Below are positions 1-9,060 of a stretch of DNA of 64,000 nt, piece after piece (position 1 is the first letter of the stretch; each line of letters starts with the position of its first letter). Both the position numbers and the translations under genes were made by a program. Source of the stretch: Alistipes sp. (GTDB lineage Bacteria > Bacteroidota > Bacteroidia > Bacteroidales > Rikenellaceae). Where the stretch lies: positions 62,001 through 126,000 of the forward strand of contig JAHHQK010000003.1 of NCBI GenBank assembly GCA_020026435.1, read 5' to 3'. The notes beneath the pieces are model-generated. The model searched no databases. It worked only from the letters and a program-made list of their open reading frames with translations, and was not told the origin of the DNA.

Positions 1-37
1 AAAAAGCATCGGGTGAATTGCTTCGCCCGATGCTTTG
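1..37 (-). terminator. Intrinsic terminator of the floA end of the minus-strand block
   Basis: An 11-bp perfect stem (3-13 with 26-36) encloses a 12-base loop. Read on the minus strand it is followed by five T residues at 5-1. It lies 48 bases past the floA stop and ends the long minus-strand gene run. Confidence 0.8.
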
Positions 38-84
38 TACCGAAAGGAGAGTGTCCTTCAAGTCGGTAGGGGGGATGCCTCCCT

Positions 85-1047
85 TTATTTTTTCTCCGGT
101 TTGGCGATCGTCTCGCGCATCGACGTATCGGCCATGATGTTCTTCATCTTGTAGTAGTCCATCACACCCAGATTGCCGTTGCGGAATGCCTCGGCCATAG
201 CCAGCGGCACTTCGGCCTCGGCCAGGATCACTTTGGCGCGGGCATCCTGAGCCTTGGCCTTGTTCTCCTGTTCGAGGGCCACGGCCATGGCACGACGCTC
301 CTCGGCCTTGGCCTGGGCGATGTTCTTGTCGGCCTGGGCCTGATCCATCTGCAACTGGGCACCGATGTTCTTGCCCACGTCGATGTCGGCAATGTCGATC
401 GAGAGGATCTCGAAGGCCGTACCTGCATCCAGCCCCTTCTCCAGCACCACGCGCGAGATCGAGTCGGGGTTTTCGAGGACGATCTTGTGGGAGTCGGCCG
501 AACCGATCGACGAGACGATACCCTCGCCCACACGGGCCAGCACGGTCTCCTCACCGGCACCACCGACCAGCTGTTTGATGTTGGCGCGGACCGTCACACG
601 GGCCTTGGCGATAAGCTGGATACCGTCCTTGGCAACGGCGGCCACGGGAGGGGTGTTGATCACCTTGGGGTTCACCGACATCTGCACGGCCTCGAACACG
701 TCACGGCCGGCTAGGTCGATGGCTGTGGCCATACGGAAGTCGAGCATGATGCCTGCCTTCTGGGCTGACACCAGGGCGTGAACCACATTAGTGACGTTAC
801 CTCCGGCCAGGTAGTGGGCCTCGAGTTCGTTGGGATTGAGTTGCAGACCGGCCTTGGTGCTTTCGATCATCGAGGAGACGATGGTCGAAGGCGGAACCTT
901 GCGCCAGCGCATCAGAATGAGTTGCAGAAGGCTGATTTTGACACCCGAGACGAGTGCCGAGAACCACATTCCCACGGGAATGAAGTAGAAGACAAGCCAG
1001 ATGGCGATGAGGCCTACGGCAAAAGTGATTGCGATTTGAAATTCCAT
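85..1047 (-). CDS. floA: Flotillin-like protein FloA
   Basis: The 320-residue protein has a hydrophobic membrane-inserted N-terminus (about residues 5-55), a central SPFH/prohibitin-like region and a C-terminal Ala/Glu/Lys-rich stretch (about 230-290) expected to form a coiled coil. Length and order match bacterial FloA (YqfA type), a membrane scaffold protein thought to organise functional microdomains. It lies 15 bases downstream of an NfeD-type gene, the classic partner of flotillins, and is followed by a terminator, so it is the last gene of the block. The family call is firm; the role in this organism is inferred. Confidence 0.93.
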   Translation of the reverse strand: MEFQIAITFAVGLIAIWLVFYFIPVGMWFSALVSGVKISLLQLILMRWRKVPPSTIVSSMIESTKAGLQLNPNELEAHYLAGGNVTNVVHALVSAQKAGIMLDFRMATAIDLAGRDVFEAVQMSVNPKVINTPPVAAVAKDGIQLIAKARVTVRANIKQLVGGAGEETVLARVGEGIVSSIGSADSHKIVLENPDSISRVVLEKGLDAGTAFEILSIDIADIDVGKNIGAQLQMDQAQADKNIAQAKAEERRAMAVALEQENKAKAQDARAKVILAEAEVPLAMAEAFRNGNLGVMDYYKMKNIMADTSMRETIAKPEKK

Positions 1048-1062
1048 AGGATTATAGAAGTT

Positions 1063-1530
1063 TTATTGTTTTTGGACAGGTTTTACGATGACGCTCATGT
1101 TCTCGAACCCTACGATCTCGACCTGTTCCTGGGGGTCGATGTAGGTGGAGGCCGATTTGGCCTCGTAGAGCCGGCCCTCGATCTCGATCTTGCCCATCGG
1201 GGCCAGGCGCGAGAGGGTCGTGGCGATCTGTCCCTTGTGCAGTTGGGTCTGCGGGGCATCGGCCTGGGCCTCTTCGAGTTTCTGTTTGAGCGAGAAGCGT
1301 TGCCAGGTCCTGCTGCGCAGGGAGAGGATCAGACTGATGGAGGCAATCAGCAGGATGACCACCAGGGTCAGTACCGCGGCCCAGAATCCGTGGTCGCGGT
1401 AGGCGATGTAGATGGCACTTCCGTAGCAGACCATCGCCAGCAGTCCCCCGATCGAGACTCCCGGCAGTAACAGTACTTCGACCACCATGAAAAGCAGTCC
1501 GAAGAGGATGAGAATGGCTATATAGAGCAT
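1063..1530 (-). CDS. NfeD-family membrane protein
   Basis: This 155-residue protein has two to three hydrophobic segments in its first 85 residues, then a soluble C-terminal part (about 95-150) with the GKIEIEGRLYEA pattern of the NfeD OB-fold. It is the short form without a ClpP-like protease domain. NfeD proteins are found beside flotillin/stomatin genes and probably assist them in the membrane; floA follows after 15 bases here, which supports the call. The upstream SPOR gene ends 41 bases before it. Confidence 0.88.
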   Translation of the reverse strand: MLYIAILILFGLLFMVVEVLLLPGVSIGGLLAMVCYGSAIYIAYRDHGFWAAVLTLVVILLIASISLILSLRSRTWQRFSLKQKLEEAQADAPQTQLHKGQIATTLSRLAPMGKIEIEGRLYEAKSASTYIDPQEQVEIVGFENMSVIVKPVQKQ

Positions 1531-1571
1531 GATTCTGAAATTTTAAAAATTCCCGCTTTAAAGATAATCAT

Positions 1572-3131
1572 TTATTCCGGTTTCGATGCAAATTCCGTGA
1601 CTTTTATTTTCAGTTCGGGTTCCGCCGCCGTGATGGCTTCGGCCAGCCGTTCGGCTATGGCGCGGTCGTCGAACAGGCCGATGATGAAGATCTCGTGGCC
1701 TACGCGCGAGAGTTCGCGGCCCTCGCCCGTGGAGGCGATCACTTCTTTGACGGCGGGCGACAGATCCTCCGTGGAGGTGATCTCGATGCGGTAGGATACC
1801 TGCATCAGATCGGGCTCGCGCGTGAGGTTATGGGCCACGCTGTCGGTCCACATCACGATCTCGGGGCGCATGAATCCGCGGGCTTTCAGTTTCTTCTGTG
1901 CGGCCTCGGCCTCGTCCTTGGTGGCGAAGCCTCCGGCGTAGTAGCACCATTTGCCGCGCTCGTCGATCTGGTAGCAGAGCGGCGACGTCCCGCGGAAGAG
2001 CGAGGCGGCCCGCTTGGTGTTGAACGTGCCGAGCAGGATGCGGTAGATCGTGCCGCGGGCATAGACCCTGCACTCGGGGATGGGGTTTTTGGTGGTGTAT
2101 TTGCTTGTCGGGGAGAATTCAATGTCCTCGTAGTCCAGGAAGAGGCGTTCGTTGATCACGATGGCGGCGGGGACAAGTTCCAGCTCCGCCAGGCGCATCA
2201 TGGCGCTTTGCAGCGAGTCGCGGGCGGCATCAAGGCGGAGCGTCTCGGCCACGGACTGCTCGTAGGCCAGCATCACGCGCTTGCGCAGCAGGTAGTCGGT
2301 CACGGCCTCCGAGGCGGTGTGTTCGCTCAGGGCGGCGAATTTGCGGCGGGCTTCGCTTAGACGGTTTTCCTCGGCCGTGATCAGATCGCTCCAGGCCATC
2401 TTGTCGGCCAGGTAGCTGTAAGCGTAGTCCTTGTTGTCGAAGATATAGTTCCACGTCTGCGACAGGGAGTCGGTCATCAGGCGGGTTTCCCGGTCGAGTG
2501 ACGAATAGCTGTCGAAGAGTTTCAGCGCCTCCTCTTCGGTCTGGGCTGCCGTATAGGCCGCGGCCAGCTCCGAGAGGGTGGCGTGGTTGGTCTGGAAACG
2601 CTCCATGTAGCTTAGAGCCTGTTGTTCCAGCTCCTGGGCATGGCGCAGGGCGTCCAGGTCGCGCGGTTCGAGCTGACGGCGGAAATAGTCGTTGTAGACC
2701 AGGTTGGCGCGTTTCTCCGCGTCGGGGATTCGGTCGGAGACGACCTCTGAGGCCTGTCCTTCGGAGTTCAGATCCGCCCGGTCGTAGTGCTCTACTACCC
2801 AGCTCTGCTCGATGAGGTTGATGCTGTCGGCCAAGCGACGGCTCTCGTTGTTACATTTGAAAAAGAGGCTTTCCAGCCTCAGGATCTCGTCCGAAAGCGA
2901 GGAATCCTCCTGCACCTTGAGGCGCAGGTCCTCCACGGCCGAGCGGATCGAATCCTTGCGGATCTTCAGCTCCTCGTCGGCCCGGAGCAGGGACATGTAT
3001 CGGGGGTTGCCCTCCAGGCCGCGGATGCGGGCCTCGACAACGGGCTGCTGGGCGAGAGCACCTCCCGCCAGAATCGTCGCCGCAACCGCCGGCAACCATG
3101 TTTTCTTGAAGATATGAGCTATTTCCACCAT
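1572..3131 (-). CDS. Secreted SPOR-domain protein
   Basis: I place the start at 3131, giving 519 residues that begin with a clean signal peptide (KKTWLPAVAATILAGGALAQ). An upstream in-frame start at 3197 would add 22 residues without signal character and lengthen the overlap with trkH. Residues of about 30-330 are helical and Glu/Arg-rich, suggesting coiled coil. The C-terminal 160 residues contain two SPOR-like segments: YRILLGTFNTKRAASLFRG followed by a CYYAGGFATKDEAEAAQKKL repeat, and a last IFIIGLFDDRAIAERLAEAI unit. SPOR domains bind denuded peptidoglycan, so an envelope role is likely. The start overlaps the end of trkH by 13 bases, so the two are probably co-translated. Confidence 0.8.
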   Translation of the reverse strand: MVEIAHIFKKTWLPAVAATILAGGALAQQPVVEARIRGLEGNPRYMSLLRADEELKIRKDSIRSAVEDLRLKVQEDSSLSDEILRLESLFFKCNNESRRLADSINLIEQSWVVEHYDRADLNSEGQASEVVSDRIPDAEKRANLVYNDYFRRQLEPRDLDALRHAQELEQQALSYMERFQTNHATLSELAAAYTAAQTEEEALKLFDSYSSLDRETRLMTDSLSQTWNYIFDNKDYAYSYLADKMAWSDLITAEENRLSEARRKFAALSEHTASEAVTDYLLRKRVMLAYEQSVAETLRLDAARDSLQSAMMRLAELELVPAAIVINERLFLDYEDIEFSPTSKYTTKNPIPECRVYARGTIYRILLGTFNTKRAASLFRGTSPLCYQIDERGKWCYYAGGFATKDEAEAAQKKLKARGFMRPEIVMWTDSVAHNLTREPDLMQVSYRIEITSTEDLSPAVKEVIASTGEGRELSRVGHEIFIIGLFDDRAIAERLAEAITAAEPELKIKVTEFASKPE

Positions 3132-4564
3132 TTTATGAAGAATAACTGAATGAGTCCGAAAATCTCCAGACGGCCCAGGAGCATGACCAGTGTGCACATG
3201 CCCTTGGCGGCCGCGGGGATTCCGGCGTAATTACCTAACGAATAAACCTCTCCGAATCCGGGACCCACATTGCCCAGACAGGCGATCGTGGCAGAGAAGG
3301 AGGTCAGCAGATCCATGCCGCAGAGTGTTCCGAAGAGCGTTCCCGAGAAGATGATCAGCATATAGGTCACGATGAAGATCTCCACGCCGTAGATCACGGC
3401 GTCATCCTGGATCACGCCGTCCAGTTTGATGCGGATGACGGCATTGGGGTGTTGCTGGCGTTTGAGCTGCATCTTGATAGTCTTGCCGGCCAGCAGCAGT
3501 CGGTTGGTTTTCATACCTCCCGAGGTGGATCCTGCGCAGGCACAGAGGATCGTGCCGAAGATCAGGATCATGATGGCGAACGGCGGCCAGACGTTCGAGT
3601 CGGCCGTGGCGTAGCCCGTGGTGGTCATCAGCGAGAAGAACTGGAAGGTCGCGTGACGGAATGCCGAGCCGAGCGTGGGGTAGATGTCGGCCGCGTAAAT
3701 ACTGATGGTGATCAGAATGCTGCACACAAGCAGTATGCCCACATACCAGCGGGTAACCTCCGAGCGGAAGATGTTGTTGCGTTTGCCCGTGACGGTGGCG
3801 TAGATCAGTCCGAAGTGCATGCCGGCGATACCCATGGCGAAGATCAGGATCGTGTCGATCATCGGGCTGTTGAAGAAGGCGATGCTGGCGTTCTTGGTCG
3901 AGAATCCGCTGGTGGCGCATGCCGACATGGAGTGGCACAGGGCATCGAACCAGTTCATGCCGGCCAGTTTGAGCAGTACGGTGAAGATCACTGTCAGACC
4001 GACGTAGACCACCATCAGGATCTGTACGATGATCTGCGTGCGGTACTGGTAGTTGTCCTTGGCCAGGGAGGAAAGCTCCACATTCGACAGGGTCATCTTG
4101 CTGCGTCCGATGGTGGGCAGCACCACCAGGGCAAACATTACCACACCCATACCTCCGATCCATGTCGTCGAGAACCGCCAGAACTGCAGTCCGCGCGGCA
4201 GGGCCTCCACATCGGTCAGAATCGAGGCTCCGGTGGTCGTGTAGCCCGAGACGCTCTCGAACCAGGCGTTGATCAGCGTGAACTCGCCGCCCCAGATCAG
4301 ATAGGGGAACATACTCACCAGACAGGCCACCAGCCATGATCCCACGACGATGCAGAATCCCTCCTTGGTGGAAATCTGTTCTCCGCGTTCGACGAAGATC
4401 ATCGGAAAGGCACCGAGCAGAGCCGTCAGCATCGAGGAGAGCAGCAGGGGATAGAATGCCGAATCGACGTCGTTCAGATAGGATATTCCGGCCGATACCA
4501 GCATGAACATCGCGATGAACAACATCACCAGTCCGACATAGCGTAAAACCACATTCAAGCGCAT
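3119..4564 (-). CDS. trkH: TrkH-family potassium uptake channel
   Basis: The 481-residue integral membrane protein has about ten hydrophobic segments and four pore-loop filters typical of the TrkH/KtrB superfamily: SGYTTTGASI, CATSGFSTKNA, TTTGYATADS and CLGNVGPGFGE. It forms the potassium-translocating subunit in the inner membrane. The usual regulatory partner TrkA, which carries RCK domains, is not encoded in this window and must lie elsewhere if present. A HAMP-type sensor-like gene ends only 4 bases upstream. Confidence 0.95.
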   Translation of the reverse strand: MRLNVVLRYVGLVMLFIAMFMLVSAGISYLNDVDSAFYPLLLSSMLTALLGAFPMIFVERGEQISTKEGFCIVVGSWLVACLVSMFPYLIWGGEFTLINAWFESVSGYTTTGASILTDVEALPRGLQFWRFSTTWIGGMGVVMFALVVLPTIGRSKMTLSNVELSSLAKDNYQYRTQIIVQILMVVYVGLTVIFTVLLKLAGMNWFDALCHSMSACATSGFSTKNASIAFFNSPMIDTILIFAMGIAGMHFGLIYATVTGKRNNIFRSEVTRWYVGILLVCSILITISIYAADIYPTLGSAFRHATFQFFSLMTTTGYATADSNVWPPFAIMILIFGTILCACAGSTSGGMKTNRLLLAGKTIKMQLKRQQHPNAVIRIKLDGVIQDDAVIYGVEIFIVTYMLIIFSGTLFGTLCGMDLLTSFSATIACLGNVGPGFGEVYSLGNYAGIPAAAKGMCTLVMLLGRLEIFGLIQLFFIKWWK

Positions 4565-4568
4565 GATC

Positions 4569-5357
4569 TTATAGTTTTTGTTGCTTCGAGATCGAGATCA
4601 GGGTGTCGATCTTGTCCTTCAGTTCTCCCATCTCGTCCTTGAGGTTACCCTTCACCTCGAAGGGGATGTGATAGGTTAGGAAATTACCCAACGAGCGGTT
4701 GATGCGGATGATCGGCTCGGCGTAGTAAACCGACAGGAAATAATAGAGCATCAGCACGATGGCGATCATCACCATCAGGGAGATCAGTACCGGGGTCACC
4801 GCCCGATAGGCGTTCTTTTTCATCTGCTCGGCACGCGGGGCGAGGGAGCTTTGCGTCGAGGTCATGTAGTTCTTTATGGCCGAGGTCAGCTGGCCGTAGA
4901 GGCGTTCGTACTCGCCGCTGTACCAACTGCCGCCCTCGCGGTCGAACCGTTGCAGGGAGTCCCGCGGCTCGGCTTCCCGGGCCAGGTAGTTGTCCGTGAG
5001 GAGTCGGAGCTCGGTGGTGGCGAAGGCCAGCGAGTCGAGGAACGATTTTTCGAGGGCCTCCTCCTGGGCCACCAGGAGGGTGTGCTCCAGACGCTCCATG
5101 CCCGCACGGCAAAGGCTGTCGTAGGAACGGTCGCCGAGCACCGCCATGTGGATCAGGGCGATGTTCTGTTCGTGGGCCGCATCGAGCATATCCTTCGCAA
5201 GTTCGATGTTACGTTTGTTGGCTTTCAGAATATCGTCCGTGTCCTGGCTCAGATGGCTCAGCTCCACGAACGACACCATGCCGGAAAAAAACAGCAAAAA
5301 GACGATGCTCGAAAATCCGATCATCAATCTTTTGCGTAAACCTGTCGTTTTCATCAT
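4569..5357 (-). CDS. Stand-alone 4-helix-bundle/HAMP membrane sensor without output domain
   Basis: The 262-residue protein has a first membrane helix (about 10-30), a periplasmic helical region (about 31-180) with the look of the MCP-type four-helix bundle, a second membrane helix (about 186-208) and a HAMP-like segment to the end (YYAEPIIRINRSLGNFL...). It stops there: no histidine kinase, methyl-accepting or cyclase domain follows, because the next gene (trkH) starts 4 bases later in another frame. It could be a truncated kinase or a regulatory subunit acting through a partner. The spacing to trkH and to the GH53 gene (13 bases) implies one transcript. Confidence 0.6.
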   Translation of the reverse strand: MMKTTGLRKRLMIGFSSIVFLLFFSGMVSFVELSHLSQDTDDILKANKRNIELAKDMLDAAHEQNIALIHMAVLGDRSYDSLCRAGMERLEHTLLVAQEEALEKSFLDSLAFATTELRLLTDNYLAREAEPRDSLQRFDREGGSWYSGEYERLYGQLTSAIKNYMTSTQSSLAPRAEQMKKNAYRAVTPVLISLMVMIAIVLMLYYFLSVYYAEPIIRINRSLGNFLTYHIPFEVKGNLKDEMGELKDKIDTLISISKQQKL

Positions 5358-5370
5358 ATTTTAGTTTCTT

Positions 5371-6387
5371 CTAATCTTTAAATGCCTCCAAAGCCTCGGT
5401 GGGGCGTCCGTTGGCGAAAGCTCCCATCGAGTAGCCTCCGTTGTAACCTGCGGGGGCTTCGGGTTCCCAGTAGAAAACCCCGGCAAATCCACGGATCGAG
5501 GCCTTCTGTCCCAGGAGGTAGTCCAGCATGCGGCGTGCCTCGGCGGCCTTGTCCCAGGGCATGCCCACCTCGCAGACCATCACCGGGCATCCGCGCTCGC
5601 TGCTCAGACGTGCGATGTTCTCCACGCAGGCGCGGGTCTTCCGTTCCCACTCCACACCGGGGTAGAGCGACATTCCGATCATGTCGTAGCGGGCGCCGTA
5701 TTTGTCCAGCACGTCCAGCACACGGTCGAAACGCCGGGCGTCGAATCCGTTGTCGATGTGTACGAGTACCTGTGCCCGGGGATAAACCTCCTTCACGGCC
5801 CGATACCCCGCATCGTGCAGACGGGCGTAGTTCTCGGGGTGGAGCGAGAGGCGTCCCGTGGGCCAGCACATCCCGTCGGTGGTTTCGTTGCCCACCTGCA
5901 CCCAATCGACTTCTATACCGTCGTGCTTGAGCAGACGGAGTGTTTCGCGGGTGTGTGCCGCCAGATTCTCCTGCATCTTCCCGACCGGGAGTCCTTCCCA
6001 GGCCTTCGGCGGGTATTGTTTGCCGGGATCGGCCCACCAGTCGCTGTAATGGAAGTCGATCATCAGCCTCATCCCGAGGTCGCGGGCTCTCCGGGCCTTC
6101 CGCAACACATCCTCCTGCGAATTCCACTCTTCCTCGGGGTTGACCCACACGCGCAGACGGATGGCATTCATGCCGATCTGCTGCATCAGGGCCGTACATT
6201 CGGTCTGTTGTCCCTCGCGGTTGAAAAACTCCAGTCCCTCCTGCTCCATTTGGGTCACCCAGCTGATGTCGGCTCCCTTGGCGAAGAAGCGCGGGGTGGG
6301 GTGGGTTGAGGCATTGTCCTCATCGGAGGAGGAACAGCTGCACAGGGTGGATATCAGGCAGACAAGCGGTATGAATTTGCGGATCAT
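5371..6387 (-). CDS. GH53 endo-beta-1,4-galactanase, lipoprotein
   Basis: The 338-residue protein starts with a lipoprotein signal (LISTLC), then SSSDED, which fits the surface-export signal of Bacteroidota lipoproteins. The rest matches glycoside hydrolase family 53: FFAKGADISWVTQME near the start, the acid/base Glu in QVGNETTDGMCWP (E168) and the nucleophile Glu in VMVCEVGMPWD (E273). GH53 enzymes cut beta-1,4-galactan side chains of pectin and arabinogalactan, so this is a surface or periplasmic plant-glycan enzyme. No SusC/SusD pair adjoins it. It leads a promoter-driven run into the sensor-trkH genes, an odd grouping. Confidence 0.9.
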   Translation of the reverse strand: MIRKFIPLVCLISTLCSCSSSDEDNASTHPTPRFFAKGADISWVTQMEQEGLEFFNREGQQTECTALMQQIGMNAIRLRVWVNPEEEWNSQEDVLRKARRARDLGMRLMIDFHYSDWWADPGKQYPPKAWEGLPVGKMQENLAAHTRETLRLLKHDGIEVDWVQVGNETTDGMCWPTGRLSLHPENYARLHDAGYRAVKEVYPRAQVLVHIDNGFDARRFDRVLDVLDKYGARYDMIGMSLYPGVEWERKTRACVENIARLSSERGCPVMVCEVGMPWDKAAEARRMLDYLLGQKASIRGFAGVFYWEPEAPAGYNGGYSMGAFANGRPTEALEAFKD

Positions 6388-6511
6388 GGTTTTCGGTTTG
6401 GTTGTTTTGTCTGTCGGGTTTAAAACGGCAGGGGTCTGGAGTTGTGGCCGCGGCGGGACGATTTTCCGTCATGGGCCGCAGGGGCTTTGCCGGGCCGTAT
6501 GCCCTGTTCTT

Positions 6512-6543
6512 CAAAGGTACGAAAATGCAGGCTCGGAAACAAG
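6512..6543 (-). promoter_or_regulatory. Bacteroidota-type promoter for the GH53-trkH-floA run
   Basis: On the minus strand the -7 element TACCTTTG (6519-6512) is preceded by CTTG (6543-6540) at a 20-base spacing, matching the TTTG/N19-21/TAnnTTTG pattern. The transcript would start near 6505, leaving a leader of about 118 bases before the GH53 start. Confidence 0.65.
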
Positions 6544-6613
6544 TGCAAACCGTTGTTTTCCGAAAAAACTTGTCGGATCCGTACCTCTGTCGTACTCTCT
6601 TCCCCGTTGACGG

Positions 6614-7912
6614 TTAATCGAGGATCTCGCCCTCCAGGTCGTGTTCCCCGTCCATCTGACCGAGTCTCACGCGGCAGATGGTGTTGACCTTTTCGCGGTC
6701 GTAGGGGACCTTCACGCGGCGGTAGTTGCCCGTGAATCCGAACATCATTCCGGCGCGGCGCGTACTCTCGAAGAGTACCTCCTGCTCCTGTCCGATGCCT
6801 GCGCGGCAGAAGTCGGCGTGCAGACGCGAACAAAGCTCCTCAAGACGGACCACACGAGCTGTCTTGACCGAATCCTGCACCTTGCCCGGGAAGTCGACGG
6901 CTGGCGTGCCGGGGCGTTCCGAGAAGGGGAAGATGTGGAGGAAGGCGGGGTGCAGATCCTCCAGGAAACGGTAGGTGGCCTCGAAATCCTCGTCCGTCTC
7001 GCCGGGGAATCCCACGATGACGTCGATACCGATGAAGGCATCGGGCATCAGACGGCGCACCGACGCGATGCGGTCGGCAAAGCGGGCCGTGGTGTAGCGG
7101 CGGCGCATCAGTCCCAGGATCTTGTCCGTGCCGCTCTGGAGCGGGATGTGGAAATGGTGCTGGAATTTGGGTGACGAGGCGCAGAATTCGATGATCTGGT
7201 CTGTGAGCAGATTCGGCTCGATCGACGAGATGCGGTAGCGTTCGATGCCCTCCACCTCGTTGAGCGCGTGCAGCAGGTCGATGAACTTCTCGCCCGTCGT
7301 GCGGCCGAAATCACCGGTGTTGACGCCCGTGATGACGATCTCCTTTTGGCCTTTGGCTGCGATCTTGCGGGCCTCCTCCTGAAGGTCGGCGATGGGCATG
7401 TTGCGGCTCGAACCGCGGGCGTAGTGGATCGTGCAGTAGGAGCAGCAGTAGTCACAGCCGTCCTGCACCTTGAGGAAGGCTCGGGTGCGGTCGCCCGTCG
7501 AGAAGGCTGCGAAGAAACGTGTCAGCGAATCGGTGTCGCAGCTGTAAACCCGGGCGTGGCCCTTGCCCGCAAGTTCGGCCACACGGCTGTAAAGGTCACC
7601 CTTGTAGTTGTTTCCCAATACCAGGTCGACGCCTTCGATCCAGGCTATTTCCTGGGGTTTGAGCTGTGCGTAGCAGCCCGTCACGGCGATGATGGCCTCG
7701 GGGTTGCGGCGGTGGAGCTTGCGGATCAGGTTACGGCATTTCTTGTCGGCGTGCTCGGTTACCGAGCAGCTGTTGATGACACATATATCGGCATCGGACG
7801 AGGGGGATACGCGGATGAATCCCCCCTGCTCGAATTCCCGGGCCAGAGTCGAGGTTTCCGAGAAATTGAGCTTACATCCGAGTGTATGAAAACTTACTCT
7901 GCGTGGTTGCAT
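6614..7912 (-). CDS. mtaB: tRNA t6A37 methylthiotransferase MtaB
   Basis: I use the start at 7912 (432 residues; MQPRRVSFHTLGCKLNF). An upstream ATG at 7942 would overlap the promoter -7 element and precede the likely transcription start. The protein has the UPF0004 N-terminal domain (first cluster Cys in GCKLN), the radical-SAM CX3CX2C motif in DGCDYCCSYCTIHYARG and a C-terminal TRAM-like region. MtaB adds a methylthio group to t6A at position 37 of tRNAs reading ANN codons, giving ms2t6A. CTIHYARG-type wording distinguishes it from MiaB, which is also present in this window. Confidence 0.92.
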   Translation of the reverse strand: MQPRRVSFHTLGCKLNFSETSTLAREFEQGGFIRVSPSSDADICVINSCSVTEHADKKCRNLIRKLHRRNPEAIIAVTGCYAQLKPQEIAWIEGVDLVLGNNYKGDLYSRVAELAGKGHARVYSCDTDSLTRFFAAFSTGDRTRAFLKVQDGCDYCCSYCTIHYARGSSRNMPIADLQEEARKIAAKGQKEIVITGVNTGDFGRTTGEKFIDLLHALNEVEGIERYRISSIEPNLLTDQIIEFCASSPKFQHHFHIPLQSGTDKILGLMRRRYTTARFADRIASVRRLMPDAFIGIDVIVGFPGETDEDFEATYRFLEDLHPAFLHIFPFSERPGTPAVDFPGKVQDSVKTARVVRLEELCSRLHADFCRAGIGQEQEVLFESTRRAGMMFGFTGNYRRVKVPYDREKVNTICRVRLGQMDGEHDLEGEILD

Positions 7913-7939
7913 TCTTGAAATTTCGGTTATATTAATGGG

Positions 7940-7971
7940 CAAATTTAATCAAATTCGGATGTTTTACCAAA
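7940..7971 (-). promoter_or_regulatory. Bacteroidota-type promoter for mtaB
   Basis: On the minus strand TTTG (7971-7968), 20 bases and TAAATTTG (7947-7940) form a full consensus. The predicted transcription start near 7933 leaves about 20 bases of leader before the 7912 start codon and argues against the longer reading frame. Confidence 0.75.
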
Positions 7972-9033
7972 AAATATCTTTTCAGACCTATATAAAAACA
8001 TAATACGAGGCGCATGATGGTTTGTAAGTGTCGGATTCAGAGCCGGGTGCGGATCCTCTGGGCGGAGGGGCTGACGGTGCGTGGGGCGGAAGGCTGCGGG
8101 TAGGAAGCGGGCGTTTTGGGCGGCAGGAGGAAGAATCGGCAAGAATTGGAACGTGGGGCAGGTGGCTGGAAAATGAAGGACATGAGGGTATGAGGAGCCG
8201 GATTCCGTGAATTTTTAAAGGAAATAGAGAATGCTATTCCTGTTTATTTCCGTAAAAAGGGACGGAAAAGGGTTTGGAACGGCTTATTGTGACATAAAAG
8301 TGTCGGGAAAGTCTTATAAACTTGGCTGTATTTGATATTTTCGTTATTTTTGACTTACTCAAAAAACGGAGGAGTGTTTTTACTTCGAGAAAATCCGAAA
8401 AACCTCATTCCTTGAAGAATGGGAGGAAGGGGCGTGTCCTTTTTTTCGACTATCTGCCGAACTCTTGGGGGTGGGAACTCTTTCTCCCATTATTCTTGGA
8501 TGGATTTGCCGTTTTTTTGTTTGTGTTCGTTGTCTTTAGGGGCGAATCTGTCGGCGGACCAGGGTGTTGCGGGGCGGTTGTGTCGGCCTCGGAAAATTTC
8601 CGTTTTTTTCTGAAGATTACAGCGTGCGTCGGCCGGTGAGAAGCCTGCGGATGCTGTTTTCTTGAAGAGAGCCTGTGTCGGCCATCTTGTTTGATTACCA
8701 GTGTTTTGTGAGTTTATATCCTGGCTGGGGAAAGTAGTGTCGCTTGAGCTGTCCCTCCGTGCTTTTTCCGGGAGGCTGACTGTCCCTCGGGTCACTCTTT
8801 GAGGGCGGTTTTGCAGGTTGCCGTTTTTGATGGATTCCCGGACTTTATTTCGGAGTGTTTTCCCCGCCCGATTCCCTTTGTCGGGGCGGGTGAAAAAGAA
8901 TCCTGTGGCAGGGGCTTGGGAAACGGCCGTGCTAATCATCTTGAAATCAGAGTGCATGAAAAGCATTGTGCGTCGGATGCGCTTTTTTTGGGGAGGGAAG
9001 CGGCGAAGAGATGGAAAAACCCGAAAAAATGAG
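7972..9033. other. Gene-poor region of about 1.06 kb
   Basis: I see no convincing gene here. The longest open frames (105 codons on plus at 8322-8639, 184 codons on minus at 8490-9044) lack family motifs, signal peptides or typical codon choice, and the minus frame runs over the promoter of the next operon. A GC-rich inverted repeat (about 8861-8891) and a nearby pair of smaller hairpins (about 8752-8810) could be terminator or structured-RNA pieces. No tRNA, RNase P or tmRNA signature was recognised. Confidence 0.5.
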
Positions 9034-9041
9034 TAACTTTG
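9034..9041 (+). promoter_or_regulatory. Promoter -7 element of the permease-ribBA-fmt operon
   Basis: TAACTTTG matches TAnnTTTG and lies 20 bases before the ATG at 9061. No clear TTTG is seen 19-21 bases upstream, so only the -7 part is supported. Confidence 0.5.
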
Positions 9042-9060
9042 CACGAATAATTTGCATGGT

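Noticed and set aside
3132..3197. Longer N-terminus for the SPOR protein
   Set aside because: The extra 22 residues lie before a proper signal peptide and inside the trkH coding region; the ATG at 3131 fits better.
8490..9044. A 184-codon minus-strand frame in the gene-poor region
   Set aside because: It has no recognisable motif, is rich in Arg, Ser and Asn in a low-complexity manner and crosses the promoter of the permease operon. I leave it as unsupported, though comparison with relatives could change this.
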